NCBI GenBank assembly: GCA_905478855.1
Contig: CAJQKF010000051.1
Coordinates: forward strand, 1 to 54,077
DNA length: 54,077 nt
Direction: 5' to 3'
Origin: an uncultured Gammaproteobacteria bacterium
Lineage (GTDB): Bacteria > Pseudomonadota > Gammaproteobacteria > Arenicellales > CAJQKF01
Of this stretch, positions 15,929 to 25,740 are shown one piece after another (position 1 is the stretch's first letter; every line of letters starts with the position of its first letter). Both the position numbers and the translations under genes were made by a program. The notes below the pieces were generated by a model that was not told where the DNA came from, made no database searches, and saw nothing but the letters and a program-made list of their open reading frames with translations.

Positions 15929-17350
15929 ATGACACCGGAAGAATTTCGCCGATCAGCTCACGAATTAGTGGATTGGATCGCTGACTATCGTTCGAACATT
16001 GAAAATATGCCGGTCCGGGCGCAGGTTGAGCCGGGCGATGTTCGTAACGCATTGCCTTCGCAAGCACCGCAACAAGGCGAGCCATTTGCTTCTGTGGTTT
16101 CGGATTTGGATAAAATAGTGGTTCCGGGAATTACCCAAGTTCAGCACCCGATGCACTATGGTTGGTTTCCGTCGAATGCATCGCTCGCTTCTGTGCTAGG
16201 GGATATAACGTGTGCAGGACTTGGTACATTGGGTATCTCTTGGGAGAGCTGTCCATCATTGACGGAAGTCGAAGAGGTTGTTTGCGATTGGCTCCGTCAG
16301 CTTACCGGCTTATCGGAGCAATGGGAGGGGACGATTCACGATACGGCCTCTACTGCATGCATGACGGCCTTGTTGATCGCACGGGAACGTACCAGTAATT
16401 TTTCAGAAAACTCCGGTGGATTGCAATCTGAGGTAAAGCCTTTAATTGTATACACCACATCTGAGGTGCACTCGTCCGTGCAAAAAGCCGCGCTTCTAGC
16501 TGGGTTTGGTGCAGATAATGTGCGCAGTATTGCCATTGATGCTATCTCTCGTCAAATGTCTGCAACTGCCTTGCAGGACCAGATACGGCTCGATATTGAG
16601 AACCAATGTGCACCATGCTGTGTGATCGCTTCTGCGGGTACCACCGGTGTTACGGCTTTTGATCCCGTAGATGAAATTGCCGATGTATTGGAAGACACAA
16701 CCATTTGGTTACATGTGGATGCGGCGATGTCCGGGACAGCAATGCTGTTGCCTGAGTGCCGGCATTTGTGGCATGGGGTAGAGCGCGCTGATTCTGTATC
16801 GTGGAATCCTCATAAGTGGATGGGTACAATACTTGACTGTTCGTTATTTTATGTTAAAGACCCGGAGCATTTGATTCGTGTCATGTCTACTAATCCAAGT
16901 TATCTTCGATCAACGGTTGATGGGGAAGTCACCCAGTATCGTGACTGGGGTATTCCGTTGGGCCGAAGATTTAGAGCGCTTAAGTTATGGTTTCACCTGA
17001 GACTTGATGGCGTGGATGCCATAAAACAACGCATTCGTCGCGATTTGGATAATGCGCTTTGGCTTGTCAATGCTGTAGAAGCTGAGCAAGACTGGTGCAT
17101 TGTGGCCCCAGTGACCTTGCAGACAGTATGTATACGGCATCAGCCGCAAAATATGAATGGCGAGGCTCTCGATCAGCATACTTTGAATTGGGTAGATCGA
17201 ATTAACCAATCAGGTGCGGCATTTATGAGCCCTTCTAAATTGGATGAACGATGGATGGTCCGTGTGTCTATAGGTGTGGAGTCTACCGAACGGCACCATG
17301 TGGAAAGACTTTGGAGAGTTATCCGCACTACCGCACACGAGTGTCTTTAG
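15929..17350 (+). CDS. group II PLP-dependent decarboxylase (aromatic-L-amino-acid decarboxylase-like)
   Basis: About 473 residues of fold-type I pyridoxal-phosphate decarboxylase. The PLP Lys lies in WNPHKWMG (about residue 297), the PLP-stacking His in [11 protein letters not shown], and the phosphate/Asp region in [10 protein letters not shown]. The mobile loop [20 protein letters not shown] keeps the Tyr needed for protonation in decarboxylating enzymes, and [11 protein letters not shown] follows. This pattern is that of DOPA/tyrosine/tryptophan decarboxylases, not glutamate decarboxylase. ATG 15929 with GGAAG eight bases upstream is preferred to a TTG at 15914. The 3' end overlaps the convergent CoA-transferase gene by four bases. 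The exact substrate is not readable. Confidence 0.88.
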   Translation: MTPEEFRRSAHELVDWIADYRSNIENMPVRAQVEPGDVRNALPSQAPQQGEPFASVVSDLDKIVVPGITQVQHPMHYGWFPSNASLASVLGDITCAGLGTLGISWESCPSLTEVEEVVCDWLRQLTGLSEQWEGTIHDTASTACMTALLIARERTSNFSENSGGLQSEVKPLIVYTTSEVHSSVQKAALLAGFGADNVRSIAIDAISRQMSATALQDQIRLDIENQCAPCCVIASAGTTGVTAFDPVDEIADVLEDTTIWLHVDAAMSGTAMLLPECRHLWHGVERADSVSWNPHKWMGTILDCSLFYVKDPEHLIRVMSTNPSYLRSTVDGEVTQYRDWGIPLGRRFRALKLWFHLRLDGVDAIKQRIRRDLDNALWLVNAVEAEQDWCIVAPVTLQTVCIRHQPQNMNGEALDQHTLNWVDRINQSGAAFMSPSKLDERWMVRVSIGVESTERHHVERLWRVIRTTAHECL

Positions 17351-18441
17351 CTGATACCCCAATCACTAAAAACTTTGTCGTTGTGTTCCCCTAACTCCGG
17401 TGGTGAACCGGTTATTTTAGCTTCAGTCCTGCTGAAGCGCGGCGCTGGTGCTGGTTGGGTAATTCCATCACGGGTAATAAATGTGTTTCTAGCTATGTTG
17501 TGCGGATGTTGTGGAGCATCAGTCATATTCATAATGGGGGCGAAGCACACGTCGGTATTTTCAAGGATGTTGATCCATTCGAGCTGTGTGCGGTCTGCAA
17601 ATTTTTGCTCGAGAAATTTACGTAGGTCTATAGCGGCAGTAGGGTCCGATCGACTATGCGCGAACGAGGGTATATCGTCGTCAATCAATTGCAGAAAAAG
17701 ATCATAGAAACGTTCTTCTATGGGTCCGATTGAAATCCATTTTTCATCTTTACATTGATAGACGCTGTAGAAGGGTGCAGAGCCATCCAACAGGTTTTCG
17801 CCTCTCGAGTCGTTCCATAGGCCATTGCCTAGCAAGCTATACATCATGCTCATCAAATGACTGGTGCCGTCAACTATTGCCGCGTCTATTACTTGGCCGC
17901 GTCCTGAGTCCTTAGCTTCGAGTAAAGCCGCGAGCATGCCCACAGCGAGATAAAGTGCTCCACCACCAAAATCGCCCACCAGGTTAAGTGGAACCACAGG
18001 GCCACTTTTATTGGTACCAATAGCGTGAAGTGCGCCGCTCAGGGATATATAGTTAATATCATGTCCTGCTGATTGGGATAAAGGACCTGCCTGTCCCCAG
18101 CCTGTCATGCGACCATATACCAGTTTCGGATTTTTTTTTAAACATTCCGTTGGCCCAAGTGCTAGCTTTTCCATAACGCCTGGACGAAATCCTTCGATGA
18201 GTCCATGAGCGTTTTCAACTAGCTGCAGAGCGCGAGCATGTTGGTCTGCCTGCTTTAGGTCTAAAGCCACGGAACGCTTCCCACGACCAAGGACATCGTA
18301 GTGCTGTCCTAGTAAATCTTGAGAGTCTGGACGGTCGATGCGAACCACATCAGCTCCCAGATCTGCCAGTAACATGCCGCAAAAAGGAGCAGGCCCAATT
18401 CCTGCGAACTCAACAATACGTATATTTTTCAAAGGACCCAT
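17347..18441 (-). CDS. CaiB/BaiF family protein, alpha-methylacyl-CoA racemase-like
   Basis: A 364-residue type III CoA-transferase-fold protein. It starts [20 protein letters not shown] with [14 protein letters not shown], and contains [31 protein letters not shown] and [14 protein letters not shown]. The GHDINY motif with the preceding MTGWGQ is typical of alpha-methylacyl-CoA racemases (2-methyl-branched acyl-CoA epimerisation) rather than of formyl- or carnitine-CoA transferases. Its start lies 16 bases behind the end of an MFS gene on the same strand, so they are probably one transcript. The pathway is unknown. Confidence 0.88.
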   Translation of the reverse strand: MGPLKNIRIVEFAGIGPAPFCGMLLADLGADVVRIDRPDSQDLLGQHYDVLGRGKRSVALDLKQADQHARALQLVENAHGLIEGFRPGVMEKLALGPTECLKKNPKLVYGRMTGWGQAGPLSQSAGHDINYISLSGALHAIGTNKSGPVVPLNLVGDFGGGALYLAVGMLAALLEAKDSGRGQVIDAAIVDGTSHLMSMMYSLLGNGLWNDSRGENLLDGSAPFYSVYQCKDEKWISIGPIEERFYDLFLQLIDDDIPSFAHSRSDPTAAIDLRKFLEQKFADRTQLEWINILENTDVCFAPIMNMTDAPQHPHNIARNTFITRDGITQPAPAPRFSRTEAKITGSPPELGEHNDKVFSDWGIS

Positions 18442-18457
18442 GTCTGAACTCGAAAGG

Positions 18458-19720
18458 CTATTTACTTGGATGGTCCGATTCGTGTGCTTCTACGATTTCT
18501 TGTGTGGCAAGTTCTGTAATCATAGCTGAACCACGTGGAGACATTGGTACATAGAGAGTATGGTCTTCAATCGCCGGTGCTTCACGTATCGACATTCGCC
18601 ATAGGGCAAAAAGACCTATTGATGCATGTGCGAATGTTAGGAAAATTAGAAAGCCGTTGGCATTGAAAAGTGACATAAGCAGACCAGCGCCGGACGGCCC
18701 GGCAATAGCGCCGATACCCATTATCATAACCAACCCCGAGCTTGCACTAACCATTTGACTGGGTTTCAAAAAATCATTTGTATGAGAAAGACACAGTGAA
18801 TACATTGGTAAGGAAAGGGCACCAAATAAGCCAATTAATGCGAAGGCTGCAACGTTTGCGGTATAGCCGGTAAATAATAAAGTAAGGGGAGCTAAAGCCG
18901 CAGTAAAGGTAATTATCGTAATCAGTTTGCGACGGTCCATTGAATCGGATAATCGCCCAATCGGCCACTGCAATAATAATCCGCCAAATGTACAGCTAGC
19001 CATAAATATCGAAACATCGGCGAGCTTGAAACCCCTTCGCTGTGCAAATACGGCTCCCATTCCATAGAGTGCACCATGGGCGGTTCCTAGCATCATCGAG
19101 CCAAAGACACCAAGAGGTGAGATTCGATAAAGTTGTTTTAACGATAATGGAGTTGTTTCAGAAAATGTTGGTGCAGGACGTGAAGTAAGTGCTATGGGCA
19201 GCACTGCGACGGATATCAGCACAGAGATCAGCACGAATAAGCCGTACTCAACGGGATCGCCCAGCCCGAGTAAAAACTGACCGCCACTCATGCCTGCGAA
19301 CTGTACAACCATATAAATAGAGAGCAGTTGTCCACGGGTTTTATTTGTTGCTTGATCATTCAACCAGCTTTCGGCGACAATATAAAGTCCGGCGTAACAA
19401 AAACCGGTGATTACCCGCATAATCGCCCAAAAATAGGGGTCAACATAGGTGGCGTGTAAAAGAGCGGAAATCGAGGCTAGGGATGCCCAGGCTGTAAAAA
19501 CCCGAATGTGCCCGACATTTCGGATTAGCTTTGGGGATAAATAGGAACCGAGAAGGAAGCCAACAAAATAACCTGTCATAACAACACCGGTTACCCAATC
19601 GGGGAAGCCGGTATATGTCGCTCTAACTCCCAACAACGTACCCTGCAATCCATTACCAAGCATCATCAGTGCCATACCGAGTAGTAGGGCCCATGTACTG
19701 CGGATTACAACGAGCATCAT
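18458..19720 (-). CDS. MFS transporter (YcaD-like)
   Basis: A 420-residue major facilitator with twelve predicted spans. [56 protein letters not shown] and [19 protein letters not shown] are hallmarks of the YcaD branch. The C-terminal 40 residues are hydrophilic and acidic. It is upstream of, and 16 bases from, the racemase-like gene, and itself lies 69 bases downstream of the YcaQ-type gene on the same strand. The substrate is unknown. Confidence 0.88.
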   Translation of the reverse strand: MMLVVIRSTWALLLGMALMMLGNGLQGTLLGVRATYTGFPDWVTGVVMTGYFVGFLLGSYLSPKLIRNVGHIRVFTAWASLASISALLHATYVDPYFWAIMRVITGFCYAGLYIVAESWLNDQATNKTRGQLLSIYMVVQFAGMSGGQFLLGLGDPVEYGLFVLISVLISVAVLPIALTSRPAPTFSETTPLSLKQLYRISPLGVFGSMMLGTAHGALYGMGAVFAQRRGFKLADVSIFMASCTFGGLLLQWPIGRLSDSMDRRKLITIITFTAALAPLTLLFTGYTANVAAFALIGLFGALSLPMYSLCLSHTNDFLKPSQMVSASSGLVMIMGIGAIAGPSGAGLLMSLFNANGFLIFLTFAHASIGLFALWRMSIREAPAIEDHTLYVPMSPRGSAMITELATQEIVEAHESDHPSK

Positions 19721-19789
19721 ATGACACTATCCAGAAGAAAATTTATAAAAAAGATGTCATTTACACAGGCATCTGTCGATGGCGCTACT

Positions 19790-20980
19790 TTAATGGTCTG
19801 CGATCGGGGATTGCAATAGTAATTTCGTCTCCTTTTGTTTTATTTGCGAAAAATCTAACTGGTTACAACCACAGTAATGCGCGAAAGATGTAATCTCTGA
19901 AATGAGTAATCGCAGAAAAAGATCATCGTGCTTGTGCCTAGGCTCGAACGAAATAGAGTATAAAACGAATGTATCTGTTTTTCTGTCGGCCTTAGCGTCC
20001 ATTCTGCCGACCAGTCTGTCCTTCCATAAGATAGGCATGCAAAAATAGCCATATTTTCGTTTATTTGCTGGAATGTAACATTCTAGTTGATAGTTGTAAT
20101 CGAAAAGTTGCTCGAGTCGATTACGTTGAATGACCAAATTATCGAAAGGGGATAATACTTTTACTCGTTTTTGTCGAAGTCTCTGGAAAGATGCTTCAAC
20201 TTGATTGGGCCGTGCGTACCAGGTATGAGAACTCTTGTGTATTCGAAGTTCCATGAGGTCACCACTCTCAATCATTTCTTCGATGACTGTTCGCATATCT
20301 GCGTTTATGCTCTTGCGAAGATAGGTGAAATCTGTAGCGCGTCCGATACCGTTTGATGTGAGGTAGGACTCAATCAGGAATCGACAGTTTTCACTAATGC
20401 TTGGAACGCGTGTGTCGATTCCTGAGGGAACCACCCGTTCTGCTAGATCAAAAATTTTCTGGAAGTTTACTCGTCGGGTAACAAGCAAATGACCTTCCAT
20501 AAATAGATACTCAATAGCCTGTTTTATCGGACTCCTTTCCCACATACCCTGGGTGCCAGAGTGATCTGCAAAATTCGCCGCACGCAGTGGACCATCTGTC
20601 TCGAAGCGGCGTAATACTTCTTGCATAAGTTTCTTGTTTTTGTCGTACCAATGTCTTTGTCCTTCTCGGATTGCGTGCATTCTAGGCAGTGAAAAACGAA
20701 AGTCACGCATGGGCAGAAACGCGGCCGCGTGGGACCAGTATTCAAACAAAATACGTTCCTCGACTAGCGTATCAAGATGTTTTTTTTCGTAGTTAAAGAC
20801 TCGATTCCATAGTGTGTGGTGATGAGCCCGTTCTACTATGGAAATAGGGTCGATTTGCACATAACCAATATTCTCAATCACTTCTTGTGTGCCTTTTATT
20901 CCACGTATTGTTTGTGTACCGCCCAAGTGCTGGCCAATTAGGGCAAGTTTTCTTGCTTGTTTAATTGATATTGAAGTCAT
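19790..20980 (-). CDS. ycaQ: HTH_42 winged-helix DNA glycosylase, YcaQ/AlkX type
   Basis: A 396-residue protein of the HTH_42 family (three tandem winged-helix units around a beta core). This family removes bulky alkylated bases and unhooks interstrand crosslinks. The segment GYVQIDPISIVERAHHHTLW near residues 39–58 carries a Gln-hydrophobic-Asp triad; the E. coli YcaQ branch uses QxD where the Streptomyces AlkZ branch uses QxQ, so this one fits YcaQ. FEYWSHAAAFLP and LSPFDNLVIQRNR are further family landmarks. It is the first gene of a minus-strand run with two downstream genes of unrelated function. The assignment is by motif only. Confidence 0.85.
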   Translation of the reverse strand: MTSISIKQARKLALIGQHLGGTQTIRGIKGTQEVIENIGYVQIDPISIVERAHHHTLWNRVFNYEKKHLDTLVEERILFEYWSHAAAFLPMRDFRFSLPRMHAIREGQRHWYDKNKKLMQEVLRRFETDGPLRAANFADHSGTQGMWERSPIKQAIEYLFMEGHLLVTRRVNFQKIFDLAERVVPSGIDTRVPSISENCRFLIESYLTSNGIGRATDFTYLRKSINADMRTVIEEMIESGDLMELRIHKSSHTWYARPNQVEASFQRLRQKRVKVLSPFDNLVIQRNRLEQLFDYNYQLECYIPANKRKYGYFCMPILWKDRLVGRMDAKADRKTDTFVLYSISFEPRHKHDDLFLRLLISEITSFAHYCGCNQLDFSQIKQKETKLLLQSPIADH

Positions 20981-21172
20981 TTTTGATTTTTTACCGTTTC
21001 GATATCGATTGCCCAGCCATTTAAGTGAGCTGTTTTAATTAGCGTTTTGTGTTTGTGAAAACATACATAATCATCAAGCAGAAAGATATTCTGCGCTCGT
21101 CGAATCTATGCACACACGCAGAGCGTAATGTTATGATTATATTCTTCAAAAATAACATGCGGAAACTTCACA

Positions 21173-22477
21173 ATGGGTTGTCAGTATTTTGAACCGTGTG
21201 ATCACGGTGCCGGAACATTTACCGTGGCCATGCCAAAATTAACGTTTGGTCGTGGCTGTCTTTCAGAAATTGGGGAACGTGCTCAGGCTCGTGGATTTAC
21301 TAGAGTAGCGTTATTTACCGACCCTACACTGCTCTCAGGCCCGTATGTGGCTACGGTTTGTGATAGCTTGAAGAAGTCTGCTATCGATTTTGAAATCTTT
21401 TCTAATATCCGTATTGAGCCTGATGATCGAACGATTATTGAAGCCAGTTTATTTCTTGTTGAAGGCAACTATGATAGTGTCATTTCCGTAGGTGGTGGTT
21501 CGAGTATCGATACGGCAAAAGCTGCAATGGTTTACGCGTGTTATCCAGCCGATTTTACCGATTATTTTGGTGCACCAGTAGGCGCGGGAAAACCGATTCC
21601 TGGAGCGTTGCTGCCACATATTGCATGCCCAACCACATCGGGTACAGGCTCGGAATGCACATCGGTCTCGGTTATTCGGTTAAATGAACACAATTGCAAG
21701 TTTGTTCTAGGCTCACCTTATTTATTGCCGGTTGAAGCGCTTGTTGATCCGTCGTGTACTGAATCCTTACCTGCCAATGTAATAGCTTCTACTGGGTTTG
21801 ATTTGTTGTGTCATGCACTGGAATGTTATACCGCTAAAGCGTATACACGTTGGCCGGTTGTCGCTTCTCCTAAACAGAGAACGTTACTTCAGGGTGCAAA
21901 TCCCTGGAGTGATATGGCGGCAAAAAAAGCTCTTGAAATCGTTGGTGAATTTTTATCGCGAGGAGTTAATGAAAGTTCAGATACGATAGCACGGGACCAA
22001 TTAATGTGGGGTGCCACTTTAGCAGGCATGGCCTTTGGTAATTCTGGCACTCACTTGCCCCATGCCATGTCCTACGGTGTCACTCACTATATGCGGGATA
22101 TTGAAACTGAAGGTTACTCAATGTCTTCACCATTTGTGCCCCATGGAATAAGTGTTGTTGTGAGTGCTCCGGCAATTTTCCGATATCTTGCGACTGGGGC
22201 GCCTGAACGTCATTTAGAAGCCGCAGGATACCTTGGTGCGTCAATTGCGGGCGCGACAAAGGATGATTCGGGAGAGATTGTGGGCGCGCGTTTGGTTGAA
22301 CTAATGCGCGAAACGTCTATGCCAAATGGCCTGAAAGGACTTGGCTTTAATGACAATGATGTTCGACCAATGACCGATTCCGTGATAAGGCAAACTAGAG
22401 CAATTGGTAATGCCCCAAGAGAGACTAATGCGATAGATATTGAAAATATTTACCGCGACGCATTAACGCTTTGGTAA
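21173..22477 (+). CDS. iron-containing alcohol dehydrogenase, hydroxyacid-oxoacid transhydrogenase type
   Basis: A 434-residue group III (Fe-dependent) alcohol dehydrogenase. VISVGGGSSIDTAKAAMVY forms the nucleotide-binding part. The metal site is spread over GFDLLCHALECYTA and GTHLPHAMSYGVTH, supplying the Asp and His ligands. CPTTSGTGSECTSVSVI is also diagnostic. The long C-terminal part and the N-terminal YFEPCDHGAGTFTVAMPKLT segment resemble the ADHFE1-like hydroxyacid-oxoacid transhydrogenases, which couple 4-hydroxybutyrate oxidation to 2-oxoglutarate reduction. That would fit a gamma-guanidino or GABA-type catabolism elsewhere in the window, but the link is only suggestive. It starts at ATG 21173 with GGAAA upstream. 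Confidence 0.88.
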   Translation: MGCQYFEPCDHGAGTFTVAMPKLTFGRGCLSEIGERAQARGFTRVALFTDPTLLSGPYVATVCDSLKKSAIDFEIFSNIRIEPDDRTIIEASLFLVEGNYDSVISVGGGSSIDTAKAAMVYACYPADFTDYFGAPVGAGKPIPGALLPHIACPTTSGTGSECTSVSVIRLNEHNCKFVLGSPYLLPVEALVDPSCTESLPANVIASTGFDLLCHALECYTAKAYTRWPVVASPKQRTLLQGANPWSDMAAKKALEIVGEFLSRGVNESSDTIARDQLMWGATLAGMAFGNSGTHLPHAMSYGVTHYMRDIETEGYSMSSPFVPHGISVVVSAPAIFRYLATGAPERHLEAAGYLGASIAGATKDDSGEIVGARLVELMRETSMPNGLKGLGFNDNDVRPMTDSVIRQTRAIGNAPRETNAIDIENIYRDALTLW

Positions 22478-22496
22478 ATATAAGCATTATTGGTGT

Positions 22497-23498
22497 TTAG
22501 ATTAAGCTACCGCTGCAGCTGCTGCCGGAACCGGCGGTACAACCATAGCAGTGATTTGCGACCGTTATTGGCGCACCAAAAAGATCTGCAGCATCTATGT
22601 TCCACAGTTGTGTGTGTTGTTGCTCAGCACCCATCGGAAGATTTAGCATCTGATTGAAGTCGCAGTCGTAAACAAAACCTCTCCAATCCACGCTTATTAA
22701 ATGGCGACACATGAGCGAATTGATCGTGTCCGGGTTAAATGACTCGGTAAGTAATGCCAAATAATTATCGTATTCGCCATTATTATGCAGAAATCGAGCA
22801 AAACGATTTATGGGTAAATTACATAGTGCGAATAACTGGTTAAACTCAATATCGTGCTGCGCTTTAAATTCTCTTTTGTAATCCGCCTCTAGTTTCACTT
22901 GATCGGGTGGTAGGAAAGCACCTGCCGGGTTATAAACCAAATCGAGGCGCAAAGTTTCATCGCTACCGTAGCCAAGGGAGTTGAGTTGTTGTAATGCTGC
23001 GATACTCTTATGAAAAACACCTTTTCCACGCTGTCCATCAACATTTGACTCACTGTAGCATGGCATGGAGCAGACCAGCTTAATCTTTCGCTGTGCGTAC
23101 CACTCGGCTAAGTCTTCATAACCTCTCTCCATTAAAATAGTTAGGTTACAACGACTGGTTACTGACATGTTTAGATCAACTAAGCTATCCACCAGCCAGC
23201 GAAAATCAGGAGTCATTTCCGGCGCACCGCCGGTTATGTCTATGTCTCTTATGTTGTGTTTTTTACACCACTCAACAATGAGTTGCATTGTTTCGAGTTG
23301 CATTATCTCGGTGCGTTTTGGCCCAGCATCCACATGGCAGTGTTCACAGGCCTGATTACACAATTTACCTAAATTAATTTGTACTGTGGATAACTGAGCT
23401 CGAGTAAGGCCGGTTAAGCCAAGACTGCCTAGGTGAGAGCTAAATGAAGGTCCGAAACTTGAAATCTGTACAGTTTGTGAAGCGTTAGTGAGCGCCAT
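22497..23498 (-). CDS. arsS: arsenosugar biosynthesis radical SAM protein ArsS-like
   Basis: A 333-residue radical SAM enzyme. The [4Fe-4S]/SAM motif is CNQACEHCHVDAGPKR (about residues 47–62), then ITGGAPEM. The C-terminal half is the DUF3641-type domain ending CYGCTAGSGSSCSGSLI, with clustered Cys for auxiliary iron-sulfur binding. ArsS-type proteins add the adenosyl/ribosyl moiety in arsenosugar formation, usually beside arsM; no arsM is in this window, so the substrate could differ. It is the last gene behind the buf operon, 84 bases after doxX on the same strand, and converges on the transhydrogenase gene. Confidence 0.88.
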   Translation of the reverse strand: MALTNASQTVQISSFGPSFSSHLGSLGLTGLTRAQLSTVQINLGKLCNQACEHCHVDAGPKRTEIMQLETMQLIVEWCKKHNIRDIDITGGAPEMTPDFRWLVDSLVDLNMSVTSRCNLTILMERGYEDLAEWYAQRKIKLVCSMPCYSESNVDGQRGKGVFHKSIAALQQLNSLGYGSDETLRLDLVYNPAGAFLPPDQVKLEADYKREFKAQHDIEFNQLFALCNLPINRFARFLHNNGEYDNYLALLTESFNPDTINSLMCRHLISVDWRGFVYDCDFNQMLNLPMGAEQQHTQLWNIDAADLFGAPITVANHCYGCTAGSGSSCSGSLI

Positions 23499-23582
23499 AA
23501 AAATTGAAGTTTTAAATTTATTCGAATTTATAAAATAAAACAGAGATACGGAATGTACCCCTGCGGATCAATGTGTTACTTC

Positions 23583-24005
23583 TCAGTCCATAAACCGCTG
23601 TCGTATGAAGTGATCAATGGATATTTTTCCGGGGCCGTGCAAGAACGGTATCATTAGCATCACGCCCCACAGTGTATGCTGCCATATACCTGCTTCATTT
23701 AGAGTTGGATATGAGATTACGGCGATGATATTGAAGAAGAATAGGACACCCGCTGAAAACCTTCCAGCCAGACCAATGGTAAGCAGTACAGGAAAAATTA
23801 ACTCTACGCCCGTTGCCAGATATGCTGCGGTTTCTGGCGGAATGAATGGCACTTTGTATTCGTGCTCAAACAGCATCTTCGTCGTGTCCATCGATTGAAA
23901 TTTATTTAGACCGGATTTCCAGAATACATGAGCAACCCATAAACGAATCGCGAGATCAGCTACGGGCGATAGAAAATCAAGCAATCTTATAGTTGGACGT
24001 ATCAT
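23583..24005 (-). CDS. DoxX-family membrane protein (buf operon)
   Basis: A 140-residue four-span inner-membrane protein of the DoxX family: LAIRLWVAHVFWKSGLNKFQ in the first span, LATGVELIFPVLLTIGLAGR in the second, then two more with WQHTLWGVMLMIPFLHGPGK. DoxX proteins recur as the fourth gene of DUF2282–DUF692–DUF2063 operons (gig/buf in Caulobacter), and that is its position here, 97 bases after bufC. The function in those operons is thought to concern redox or metal handling at the membrane but is unproven. Confidence 0.88.
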   Translation of the reverse strand: MIRPTIRLLDFLSPVADLAIRLWVAHVFWKSGLNKFQSMDTTKMLFEHEYKVPFIPPETAAYLATGVELIFPVLLTIGLAGRFSAGVLFFFNIIAVISYPTLNEAGIWQHTLWGVMLMIPFLHGPGKISIDHFIRQRFMD

Positions 24006-24102
24006 TGTTTATTTCCTCTCTTAAATCTTTATTAAAAAGTCGATGAATAATAGGTGTCTTGGGAATTTACAAATTTAATCTTAGATCGTGTCACGCATTA
24101 AA

Positions 24103-24882
24103 TTATGTTTCAATATAAAATCCGGAAAAATTGTTTCTTTGGAATTGTCGTTGCAAACATTCTTGCAAATTGAAGTCAGGGTTTTCCGAGCCTATGGTAT
24201 CGACTATCGCGCCCAGCGTATGGCCGTCTGCAGTAAGCCTCAGGAAATTGTAGTCTTCATTGCTGAGTTGTTGAAATTCTAACGTTAACTCTCTTCTAGC
24301 TATTAACACTGAAACACCGCCTGCATCCAAATCAACTTCATCCGAATCGAGCCCGTTGCCAAGACGCCATATTTTTATAAGTGGAAAGTTAGACTTTAGT
24401 AATCGTGAAGCGGGATGAATTTCAAATACGATTTCATTATATTGGCTAGGATTTACAGAAGCTAAATTCTCTATTTTAATAGGTTGAATCTCAGTTTCGT
24501 GAAATACCTCGTGATAGGCCCATTCAAACTCACCAATTTCGACTAAATAGGGTAGTTGTAAATCACTATATTCTGGTTGCTGTTGGATAAATTTAGGGAA
24601 TTTGACACCATAATTATGCAAATTGCCTTCAGTTGATGGTGCTTCAGCTATAAAACGATAGGACCATATGGTAAATGCTTGTTCTCCAAGTAAGGCATAA
24701 ATTACAGGGAAGGTTGATCTAAGGGCTTCTGTTAAGTTGAATTTAAAGTTGTTTCTATAGACATTAATGCGTTTATCTGCGCTAATTCCGTTCGAATCGA
24801 TCAGCTGTTCTATATTTTTCACATTATTCTGATCAAGTAGCGCCGTGTGAAACTCCTGTTGAAATTTACGCAGCTGCGACAT
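24103..24882 (-). CDS. bufC: BufC-type partner protein (DUF2063 domain)
   Basis: A 259-residue protein. The N-terminal DUF2063 domain (about 1–110) reads LRKFQQEFHTALLD and INVYRNNFKFNLTEALRSTF, with PVIYALLGEQAFTIW following. The C-terminal part (about 130–255) is a beta-rich region. In MbnBC- and BufBC-type systems this protein binds the RiPP precursor and presents it to the iron oxidase. Its start overlaps the 3' end of bufB by 17 bases, which indicates tight coupling and complex formation. Assignment rests on domain and context. Confidence 0.88.
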   Translation of the reverse strand: MSQLRKFQQEFHTALLDQNNVKNIEQLIDSNGISADKRINVYRNNFKFNLTEALRSTFPVIYALLGEQAFTIWSYRFIAEAPSTEGNLHNYGVKFPKFIQQQPEYSDLQLPYLVEIGEFEWAYHEVFHETEIQPIKIENLASVNPSQYNEIVFEIHPASRLLKSNFPLIKIWRLGNGLDSDEVDLDAGGVSVLIARRELTLEFQQLSNEDYNFLRLTADGHTLGAIVDTIGSENPDFNLQECLQRQFQRNNFSGFYIET

Positions 24883-25729
24883 TGACTTGATCCAGAATGT
24901 TCTGTGCTTTTGAAGCCTCGTTCAGTAGAATTTCGAATTCAGGTAAATCAGTATCCCATTCTATTAATGTAGCAATTTGTCCGGTACGTTTGATTGCGCA
25001 CTGGTAAAGGCTCCATACCAAATCGTCTACCACGGTGTTATGAGTGTCAATTAGGATGCTACCGTTCTCGAAGTGGTTCTTTGTGTGACCGGCAAGATGG
25101 ATTTCTTTAACATGTTCGATGTTAATGTTATCGATATATTCTGCGGCAGAAAAATCATGATTTGTTGCGCAAACAAAAACGTTATTGACATCCAGTAATA
25201 GTCCACAGCCAGTTTGCTTAGCGAGATCATTGAGGAAATCTGTTTCTGGAATCTCATCATGCTTAAAACGTAAATACGTTGATGGGTTTTCGACAAGAAT
25301 ACTGACTTCTAGGAAGTCTTGGACACTATTCACGCGGTCTTTAAAATGATTGAAAAACTCGGTAGTGAGGGGGAAAGGTAACAAATCATTGGTGAATACC
25401 CCATTAAATGAACTCCACGATAGATGTTCAGATATTAGTCCGGGTTGGTATTCAGCGATAAGCTGTTTTATTCGTTGTAGGTGTTTCGTATTTACAGGGT
25501 CTACCGAGCCAAGTGATAAGCCAACACCATGGAAACTAATGGGATAATCTTTACGAATTCTATGCAGGTAGTGATGGGGTATACCACCATTTCCAAAATA
25601 GTTTTCGGTGTGAACTTCAAACCATCCGCATTTCGGTTTTTCAGTTGCAATTAATTCGTAGTGCTCTGCTCTTAAACCAATCCCGGCCATGGCCGGGATT
25701 GGTTTAAGAGCAGAGGTTAGCTCAGACAT
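24866..25729 (-). CDS. bufB: multinuclear non-heme iron oxidase BufB (DUF692/MNIO)
   Basis: A 287-residue TIM-barrel enzyme of the DUF692/MNIO family, which modifies Cys residues of RiPP precursors. Family landmarks are AGIGLRAEHYEL near the N-terminus, FEVHTENYFG, ISFHGVGLSLGS, ISEHLSWSSFNG, LLLDVNNVFV, EIHLAGHTKN, LIDTHNTVVDDLVW and TLIEWDTDLPEF; these supply the His, Asp, Glu and Asn ligands of the iron cluster. It starts 11 bases after bufA. The first 22 codons contain a perfect 52-bp palindrome centred on Met14, and the residues before Ala15 are not conserved in the family as I know it. A start at Met14 is possible, but then its ribosome-binding site would lie within the hairpin. Confidence 0.92.
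   Translation of the reverse strand: MSELTSALKPIPAMAGIGLRAEHYELIATEKPKCGWFEVHTENYFGNGGIPHHYLHRIRKDYPISFHGVGLSLGSVDPVNTKHLQRIKQLIAEYQPGLISEHLSWSSFNGVFTNDLLPFPLTTEFFNHFKDRVNSVQDFLEVSILVENPSTYLRFKHDEIPETDFLNDLAKQTGCGLLLDVNNVFVCATNHDFSAAEYIDNINIEHVKEIHLAGHTKNHFENGSILIDTHNTVVDDLVWSLYQCAIKRTGQIATLIEWDTDLPEFEILLNEASKAQNILDQVNVAAA
25664..25715. repeat. perfect 52-bp palindrome in bufB codons 5–22
   Basis: Every base from 25664 to 25689 pairs with its partner from 25690 to 25715: two 26-base arms with no mismatch and no spacer, centred on CCATGG (25687–25692). The next outer pair (25663/25716) does not match. In the bufA–bufB mRNA it would fold into a hairpin of about 24 pairs with a 4-base loop, beginning about 14 bases after the bufB start codon. 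The right arm in the coding direction encodes conserved family residues, so the left arm looks like a local inverted copy. It has no U-tract, so it is not a standard terminator. Confidence 0.97.
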
Positions 25730-25740
25730 TAATAAATAAT

